A stretch of 64,000 bases of DNA, from positions 124,001-188,000 of the forward strand of contig JADIIX010000028.1 of assembly GCA_027604505.1 (NCBI GenBank). The letters are read 5' to 3'. Below the pieces are notes generated by a model that saw only the letters and a program-made list of their open reading frames with translations, did no database searches and was not told the origin of the DNA. The translations under genes and the position numbers were made by a program. Origin of the DNA: Gonapodya sp. JEL0774 (Eukaryota; Monoblepharomycota; Monoblepharidomycetes; Monoblepharidales; Gonapodyaceae). Positions 57,120 through 64,000 of this stretch are shown one piece after another; the first letter of the stretch is position 1, and every line of letters starts with the position of its first letter.

Positions 57120-58477
57120 CATCGTGACAGACGGGGCTTCCGGCTTCGTAGATTGATTTGTCGCTCAATCACACGTCGTCCATTCTCGTGCCGCTATTGA
57201 AAGCGCTCTGTCGGCACCACACAAGAGTTTCGCAGTGTCGTGTACGTAAATCGCTGTGGAAAACAGCCGGGTCTGATACGTTACTTCACGAAGCTCCACT
57301 CACCTTTTGCTCTGAGAACGAAGAACCGCATGGCCTCTTTATCCTTGTAGAATCCAGCGAAAAACTGGAGAAACATATGTTGAGTCGGGCATTTGTTGTG
57401 TCAAATGCAGGTCCGGGATCCTAGGACGAGGAAGGAGCAACTCGGGGCTGTTATCCTGGACAACGGAACGTGGAGGTACGGCACAGACATTGAGACAAGG
57501 AACCAACGCTCACGACTAAATTCTACGTGCTTACTGACCTGATTTGAAGTTATCGAGGGAGATGAGAGCACCACCGGAGACAAACGAATAAGTGGGGGGA
57601 CCAGAAGAACATGATGCCCTGGGCGTCAAAGACACGGAAAAAAGACATCTGAATGCGAGTCAATGAGAAACGCCATTGTGATGGCTTTGGCGGCGAAACA
57701 ACAGTCTCATGCTCACCAATGAGCGTCAATTCGATGAATCAAAACGGGACGGGCTTGTCGCCCCTATCCATCCATATTTTTTATAGAATGATGCCACAAG
57801 ATATTGCGCTGCCCTCTTTGAAGAACGTTCTTGCTCACGAGAACCAGGGTGCACGATGGATTGCCGAGTCGAGCGAACCGTCCCAGGAAGAGCTCCATCA
57901 ACCAGTTCGGAGCGAGCAGGACAAAGAAAAAGGCCTACAGCAGGGTAGTTCCACGAGTCTTCGAGTCCGTCAACCTAGAGCTCTCCGCCGGTACATCGCT
58001 TCACTATCCGATTATTGCACTGTCCCGCAGTGACCACCACGTCTCCGAACTTCTGTCGCCGGTTCATGGTGGATATCGAAATCGTCTTCTGGTTGCTTTC
58101 CGTTTTCGATCCGTCGCATTGCAAAGTACATGTTTCAAGGAATCGGTGCCGTGTCGACCTATCGAATGCGCTACGAATATCTCGACAGAGACACCCCGAG
58201 AAGCGCCGAGCTTCTCGATCGCCTCACAATCTAAAAAACTCTGAGGCGGATACTATATGTCATACCCTTCTATTGGGCGACGGTAAGTCCCGTCTCGACC
58301 AGAAGTCAATTCCTTTCAGACCAGCAAGGCCGGTCATGTAGGCGATCCCTACCATTAAAGAGGGACGGCAATTTCAGCATTATTTTAGGAAGCTCCACAC
58401 AAAAGTATAGACTCACAAGTGGCAAAGAAGCCTGACCACGCGGCAACAAACTGGCTGATTGCGTAACTTGTGGACAT
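57120..58477 (-). CDS. Unidentified multi-pass membrane protein (approximate)
   Basis: From an ATG at 58477 the minus strand gives a set of short hydrophobic, aromatic-rich exons bounded by splice-like sites: MSTSYAISQFVAAWSGFFAT (donor GTGAGT), GIAYMTGLAGLKGIDFWS (about 58260-58345), FFFVLLAPNWLMELFLGRF (about 57870-57945), MSFFRVFDAQGIMFFWSP (about 57590-57650), GFYKDKEAMRFFVLRAK (about 57310-57370, donor GTGAGT) and IYEAGSPVCHDDPVM (about 57125-57170). The pattern fits an integral membrane protein of the secretory pathway, possibly an enzyme. I could not fix all joins or place it in a family. Some exons may be in the wrong frame. Confidence 0.35.
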
Positions 58478-58694
58478 AGAGCCGGCTGATCAATGTTACA
58501 AACTGCAGCAGAGGCAGGGACAGCGAGACAAAACAAGAAGATTCAAGAGCAACAACTGATTAAGTATTATTTGGTACTGGTATTAAAGTATACAATAAAT
58601 GGATCAAAACTCGCCCAAACTGTTGTCTGAATTCTGATTCATTCTCAAAATTTGACTCCCTCCTCCTCGGCCCCTCCCCACCAAACACAACTCA

Positions 58695-60686
58695 CTACAA
58701 CGTCTCTCTTATCTCCTTGAGCCGCTTCAAAATGTCCCCAAACACAGGCCTCTTCGCAGGAAAATGGTCCCAACATTCCTCAACCAACTGCTCCAAAGAC
58801 TCTGGCATGATGTCAGATTCCAGGATCAAGGGTCTGAGTTTACGTCTCCTGTCAGCAATGGAATCAAGAGGGAGCCCATTGAACTCATCCTCACTGTAGG
58901 GGATGCGTCCAGTCCAAATCTGAGAAGATGGCAAGATTAGAAAGGAACCATATTCTTTATTTAGTACTTGACAGAAATGGGAAGCATAAGTACACAAGAG
59001 AGCTTACCCGAAATACTGTGACTCCAAAGGCATAAACATCACCTTTCTTTGTTGCTCCACTCCCAAGCAATCGCTCGGGGGGCATGTAAGCAGATGTTCC
59101 AATCCGCATTCCAGTGGCTTCAGAAGGAGGCAAATCCACAATTTTGGCAGTCCCAAAGTCTGTCACCAGAGTTGTGTAATCATCATCCACAAGAGTGTTT
59201 TGAGGTTTGAGATCAGCATGGACAATGTTTCGGATATCATGGAGGTAAAGCATGCCAGCTGCAATATCACAGAGCTATAGTATCAATATGACTGTTAACC
59301 TTTGATAATAACCTTCACATCTGCTGAAGCTCAAAAGAATACTCACAATACGGAGCTTCATTTTCAGTGTTGCAAACACTGGATTCTTTTGGAGGAAGCT
59401 GACCACATCTCCATTCTTCATGAATTTGGACAAGAAGAGAGGGTGGGAGGATTCCCATGAGGCACCAATGAGTGGGACAATGTTTGGGTGGTATCCAGCT
59501 GTGTGCCATGCCGTAACTTCCCTGTCAAAAGCCTGCAAAAAAGAAATAAGAATGATAAACATGATAAGACAATTGCCATATCCAATTCAGTAGTTCTCAC
59601 AACTTTGTAGCTCTCCCTGGGTTGTTCACTTGGGCTGGTATCCAGGAGCAGGTATTTCCCTGCCACTGTGATTCCAGACCACTCACACTTGTACACAATA
59701 CCAAAGCTGCCTTGCCCAAGTTTCTCACCAACTTCCACATCTGTATGATGAATGTGCCAGACTGGTCTGACTGGGGTTTGTGGTCTGATTTCAGCAGCAG
59801 GTGGTATTATTGGATTGGAGGATGAGATGTGGATGGCAGGTGGAGAAGGTTGGGGTTGAGGATATGAAGGTGCAGTGATAGGTGGAGAAGAAGGTTCGGA
59901 TTGAGGAGATGAGGAAGGTGCAATGATAGGTGGAGAAGAAGGTTGAGTGTGGGATGGGACTGGAGTGGGAGGGTAGAATTGATGGTTTTGGAGCATCTGC
60001 AAGAAACGACCATCTGGCTGTTTGTAAGCAGCGTCGAGTTCCCGCTCAGTGACCACAGCCCCGTGAGAGAGGAGGAGTTTAACTATGGGGAGGGAAGGAT
60101 GCAGAGTGAAGGGAGAGATGCAGGTGTCCTTTCTCTTGTTGGGATCCCAGATCTGCATGTCACCACCCTTGAGACTGATCCCGAGTTGGTTGTCAGAGTT
60201 GGGTAAATCGCCTGTGTCACCGCTGCACCAAGTCTCCTTCCCGCCCCTCGCCACCGCCAGTGTCAACGCTGACGAGAACAAAATCGTCCGAAGCCAACGC
60301 CTCCGGCTCCACCTGTCCGCAGTCCACAATGGCCAGGAGTCTGCAATCTTCCACCCACACACACCGTTCGCATCGGCGCCTCCTTCGAGCAACGCGTTCA
60401 CAATGTCCTCATTCGCATGCAGAATCCCCAACGCCAAGGCCGATTCGCATTCTGCGGTGTCCGTTTTCGTCTCACTCCCGATCCTGCAGGTCAACGTGAC
60501 CCTCTTCCGCGCATTGGGGTTCGCCCCATCCGCTAGAAGTTGTCGCACCCGCGGCGCCTGCCCGTTTTCTACCGCTTCGATCAGTTGGATGTCTCGTGTG
60601 TTCGACATGGCAGTTTTCGGTCGGGTTTTCGTGATGTTGACCTTGGGATTGCGTTTTGGTTGTGGTGCTGTGACTGGCTGCGCCAT
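58695..60686 (-). CDS. Ankyrin / proline-rich / TKL-type protein kinase
   Basis: The first exon (ATG 60686 to about 59600) encodes a basic head, ankyrin units (IQLIEAVENGQAPRVRQLLA, ALLEGGADANGV, IVKLLLSHGAVV) and a proline-rich linker of near-repeats built on SSPPI-APS. The kinase domain then runs across later exons: GEKLGQGSFGIVYKCEW (P-loop), VAGKYLLL (lysine), HPNIVPLIGASW, ADLKPQNTLV preceded by VH (catalytic loop HAD in place of HRD), VTDFGTAK, MPPERLLG (APE as PPE), KKGDVYAFGVT and ECWDHFPAKRP. It ends at 58695. All residues for phosphotransfer are present, so it is probably active as a non-RD kinase. Such TKL kinases are expanded in mushrooms. A duplicated leader lies upstream. Confidence 0.85.
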
Positions 60687-60703
60687 TCATTCGTTTCTGT
60701 CGG

Positions 60704-61300
60704 ACTTTCTAAACACCGTCGCGAGCAGCGACGCGCATTTGTAAACTGATGATAAAATTTCGATACTGTATTGCGTACATAAAATAGACCCCACCACTCC
60801 TGCTCCCGGGGTCCGTCGGTGCCGGTCAACACGCATTTCACGTTAGCTTCCCCTTTGCCCAAGCCCCAACCTACCACACGCTCTCCCTCCCCCGGTCGCT
60901 CCCCATGGTAGAACTCAGCAATTTGTTGTCTTAACTAGCCCCCCGCCCGTCCCCTTGCACCACCGCTCCTCCTCCGGACCCCCAGCTTGGGTTCTCTCCT
61001 TCTCGACCTCGCCCTCCCCCCCTCGGCTTCCCCCACCCCCTCGACAGCCCTCCACCCCACCCGCTCGCTTCCCTTAGTCTAAACCCCCTCGCCCTGGCCC
61101 CCCTCCTTCCCCCTCGGATCCCTCGCCCTCGCCCCCTCCCCTTCACCCCGCCACCTCGCTCCCCTCTTCGCCCCCAACCCCCCCCGCCCGACCTTGCCCC
61201 TCCTCCCGTCGCCGACCACCCGGCCACCCGTTCTCCTCCACGATTCAACTCACCTGTTTCCCTGGTCGCTGTTCCATGTTCGGATTTCCATGCTTGCCAC
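60704..61300. repeat. Duplicated kinase leader/upstream region, copy B
   Basis: Immediately upstream of the kinase start at 60686. It matches copy A (51498-51930) along its length, but its C-rich tract (about 60930-61210) is longer. On the kinase coding strand this tract is G-rich and lies about 250-520 bp upstream of the ATG. Similarity runs into the first codons of both downstream frames, so the unit includes 5' untranslated and promoter sequence. Confidence 0.85.
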
Positions 61301-62447
61301 GAGCGCCCCGCTCCTGCTCAGACGCGTCCCGTCCCATAGAACATGGGTGCCAACGCTCGAGACATGGGTGAGGAAGCTGGAGAACGGAGCTTGGAGGAAG
61401 TGAGATCGAGAGAAGCAAAAGAAATCACTTGCCAAAAGGACATCGTAAACTTACACCACACTTTGCATCCTTCGCTTGCATGTCATGCGGTCCACCCTTC
61501 CCCGCACGTTGCATTCTGCCTCACTCTCGGTGGTTCCTTGGGGTCCTACCGTCGCGGTCTTTTGTCACACGGGGCGCTTATAAAGTTTTGATTCCACTTT
61601 CCTTCTCCGCTGCTCCTCGTCAGGACCCTGGACCACCAAACGGCGTTCTGACCAGTCGGCACTGCGTCCCCGCTGTAGCTTGGTTCACCCTCCACCTCTT
61701 GGGCTTAGCGGTGACCGATCGAGCAAACGTAAATGTGTCGTGGATGTCAGCGCGGATGAGGGAAAACGGATACGTCTGGATGAGGAAAAGTGTGCCGAGG
61801 CGCGGTTGAAGTTGCGAGACGTTGACCTTTACAGCGGGTGTAGAACAGGATGCAAAGTTGACTTTGTCTAACGAACCTATCGCTTCTCAAATTTTGTTCA
61901 CAGATCTCGTCGTGGCAAGGAACCATCACCACTTGTGCACAACTCGGGTGCCAGAAGAGGAACCATTGTTGCGAGGGGATCACTGACGAAACAGAGACGG
62001 AAATTGGTGTGATTTAAAGAAATAGGACGTACGTGTATGTGAGAGACACGGCAGTATAGCTCCCACCCGTCCTTTCTCGGGCGGAGCGGTCTCAGTCCTG
62101 GAAGAGACGAGTTCCTGGTTCCACCCCATCCGAAGTCACCGCCACAACCTTCGGTAGAACTCACAGCACCAACTCCACCATAGTCGTTGATCATTAAATG
62201 CGCACTTACAACCAGAAGCCGGACCCATGTGCTCCACATCAAATTGTTCGACTCACCTTCCACCCCAAAATGTGGCGGCGGGCACGCTTCTCATCTATAC
62301 GCCTAATACTCCCAACAAGTGGGAGAGACTGGGACACTCGGTTGAGGAAAACGGGTCTTGGTGCTGCATTGACGACGCGCGGAGTGCAGTCAGAGGAGTG
62401 TGAGAGAAAAAGGAGACTAGTGCGACCGGAAAGGGAAATTAGGCGGG
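61301..62447. other. No securely supported gene
   Basis: Isolated coding-like minus-strand pieces occur (SIRRIDEKRARRHILGWK before GTGAGT near 62264, and IPSQQWFLFWHPSCAQ near 61930-61985). They could be 3' exons of the stretch at 62448-63164, but phases do not agree. Confidence 0.25.
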
Positions 62448-63164
62448 TTAGGAGGGGGAAAGGAACAGCAAACAAACGTCGTGAGTGTGCGGCAACTGAC
62501 TCGTTCGATTCCGCATTCTGTTTTGGCTTACCGCGGGGTTGTGGTGTTGAGGCGCACATCCGGTCCATGATTCTTCCGTAAGGATCAGCTGATTTGTCGT
62601 GCCAGTCTCCAAATTGAACCTTGACTCACCAGCACAACCCGCGACTGCACCGTCGCGACATTGCTCGGCGCTGAGTCCCGCCACAAACGGCCAAGCGCAC
62701 GCTCCATACACACAGCGGCCCCTTTGTGAGTCGCCACCACGTGTCCTCGCATCCATTGAGCCCAAAGTAGTGGCGGGTCCGAAGCGGTCGGTCGAGGAGG
62801 GGATGCCCCATGACGTTGAGGGAGTGAGCGCAAAGGACTGCCGAGGAGACAACACTGTGAGACGGACCTCGGATGAAACAGGGGCGACACCAAAACGGAC
62901 CTTGGGACACACAGTGCCTGCAACGATCTGTGGATTCCGGACTCCAGCGCACCAGCTCAAATTGTGGTGGGGTTGGGCATCAGCGCGGGTACGGGGAACT
63001 CGGGCGAGAGACATCACAATTGGACCCGACATGCTAGCAGTGCCGAGGCGCACCGCCGCAACTCCTCGAACTGGTAGCCGCCAACAAACACGACCCGTAG
63101 TGAAGTATGGTTGAGAGGGAAGTGGGTCGCGAATCTGTACGCGATGTGGAGACAGGGGAGACAC
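62448..63164 (-). CDS. Weak Cys-containing ORF with one plausible splice
   Basis: A long minus-strand open stretch includes RCVYGACAWPFVAGLSAEQC and DGAVAGCA. A 41-bp intron (GTGAGTC to AATCAG, about 62589-62629) would join it in phase to ADPYGRIMDRMCASTPQPR and a GTAAGC donor. The joined piece has regularly spaced cysteines, as in some secreted fungal proteins, but no signal peptide was found and the family is unknown. The N-terminal part may be non-coding. Confidence 0.25.
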   Translation of the reverse strand: MSPLSPHRVQIRDPLPSQPYFTTGRVCWRLPVRGVAAVRLGTASMSGPIVMSLARVPRTRADAQPHHNLSWCAGVRNPQIVAGTVCPKVRFGVAPVSSEVRLTVLSPRQSFALTPSTSWGIPSSTDRFGPATTLGSMDARTRGGDSQRGRCVYGACAWPFVAGLSAEQCRDGAVAGCAGESRFNLETGTTNQLILTEESWTGCAPQHHNPAVSQNRMRNRTSQLPHTHDVCLLFLSPS

Positions 63165-63958
63165 AAGTGCCAGGAGGAGTCACGGGAAATATAACATGCG
63201 TGGGCACGTGCGACTTACCGGGTTCTTTGGAGAAAATGACGAAGCTGCGACGCTCATGGCGATACATTTGCTTGGTTCGAGTGCGGGAACATCGGTTTCG
63301 TGGGGATCGAGGGGAACGAGTGAGCGAAGGCTGGGAATGAGAGCGGTCTGAGAGGGAGAGGAGGGAAAGGAATGGGAAAACACAAAACACAAAGAAGTTT
63401 GCACACACCACGTCCAATACTTTCCGATGCGAGAGAGGAAGTGGTTGGGTCAGGGTGGGATTCTTCGTCCGGGACGGGTATGGGACCAAAGCCGCAGTCA
63501 CTGTCATGGGTGGAGATAGTTTTGATCGAGTAAGAACAGCCAGATATCTAGATCCGAGTACCGGGATGTGTTTAGGTGTGAACGGGGCAGTGATCCTATA
63601 GACGGCTCACGACCACTCACAGATCTTGAGCTCGTTGCACCCATACATCCGAGTGGTCCTGTCACCTAACATTTCCTCGGTAGCGAGAACTTAATAGTCA
63701 ACGTGTTGCTTGCGCGTGGAAAATGGTTCGTGAAGGACGAGGATGGTTCCACTGCAGGAAAGAAGCATGACGAGTTGGTAGAGAATGGAGAAGGATGAGG
63801 TGAGAAGATATATCAAACCAAGTACAAAACCACACTGAAGACACAGATGGCGATGTGCTCAACTGCGTCGGTGCATGAGCGACCCATGTTGTCGTGATGG
63901 CCTTGTCCGGGAACACATCGTCATTCACTCACTAAGTTCCTCTCAATTCTGATGAAGC
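63165..63958. other. No supported gene
   Basis: Spacer up to the next plus-strand start. Open stretches on the minus strand (63034-63507) are low in coding character. Confidence 0.35.
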
Positions 63959-64000
63959 ATGTCGGCACCAAAAAATACTGACTTCAACCTCAAGTACGGG
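63959..64000 (+). CDS. First codons of a gene cut by the window end
   Basis: An ATG at 63959 reads MSAPKNTDFNLKYG and is open to the last base. The context before it (AAGC) and the composition are plausible for a protein start, but 14 codons do not allow identification. The earlier ATG at 63953 reads only ten codons to a stop. Confidence 0.35.
   Translation, partial: MSAPKNTDFNLKYG

Noticed and set aside
1-64000. Explaining all broken genes by sequencing error
   Set aside because: Seven genes (MDR, oligoribonuclease, TPR, Ca3427-like, RING, SDR, GNAT) join to exact multiples of three with full motifs, so errors are not widespread. Local errors near homopolymers remain possible.
1-64000. tRNA, rRNA and CRISPR
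   Set aside because: GTTCGAATC-like strings (for example 17453, 42922) lack a matching tRNA cloverleaf. No regularly spaced repeats of CRISPR type and no ribosomal sequence were seen.

Overview
The window reads as nuclear DNA of a filamentous fungus, most likely a basidiomycete of the Agaricomycetes. Most genes are cut by many short GT-AG introns (about 45-100 bp) and some exons are only 19-26 nt. The gene content is ordinary fungal housekeeping plus lineage-style families: an ankyrin/TKL kinase, an F-box/ankyrin relic, and SnoaL-like paralogues. I assigned the phylum from gene structure and family content only; a finer placement would be a guess. Two runs of N (34167-34176 and 51351-51361) next to homopolymers are assembly gaps.

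Layout. 1-3.6 kb: the tail of an unknown gene, a decayed F-box/ankyrin pseudogene, and a Ser/Arg-rich tail-anchored protein. 4.0-17.1 kb: a dense block of six plus-strand genes: an MDR oxidoreductase, a BTB protein, an acyl-CoA thioesterase, oligoribonuclease, aspartyl aminopeptidase and a GSI-type glutamine-synthetase-like enzyme. 17.6-22.4 kb, minus strand: a vacuolar amino-acid transporter and a coiled-coil protein with a globin-like domain and a C-terminal CAAX box. 23.5-28.9 kb: a TPR protein, a Ca3427/NMT1-like substrate-binding-fold protein with an 863-bp intron, and a 59-residue membrane protein. 29.2-32.2 kb: an array of coiled-coil modules broken by stops. 33.0-39.1 kb: a RING-H2 ubiquitin ligase and a very GC-rich 1142-codon disordered ORF. 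39.7-50.9 kb: an SDR, an Ala/Gln/Pro-rich protein, two SnoaL-like paralogues, and a single-pass membrane protein. 51-55.4 kb: the truncated start of a kinase paralogue, a broken RNA 3'-phosphate cyclase gene, and a GNAT acetyltransferase. 57-61.3 kb: an unidentified membrane protein and an ankyrin/proline-rich/TKL kinase. The last 2.7 kb holds only weak coding traces and the first codons of a new plus-strand gene.

The genes do not form one pathway. The clearest themes are small-scale duplication and decay: a kinase start and its upstream leader present twice, SnoaL-like paralogues, repeated coiled-coil modules, a tandem copy of a last exon, and two genes in pieces. No tRNA, rRNA, CRISPR array or intact transposon was recognised. 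For most genes I joined exons by eye from splice signals and reading frame. For seven (MDR oxidoreductase, oligoribonuclease, TPR protein, Ca3427-like protein, RING-H2, SDR, GNAT) the exon lengths were summed and give an intact frame.
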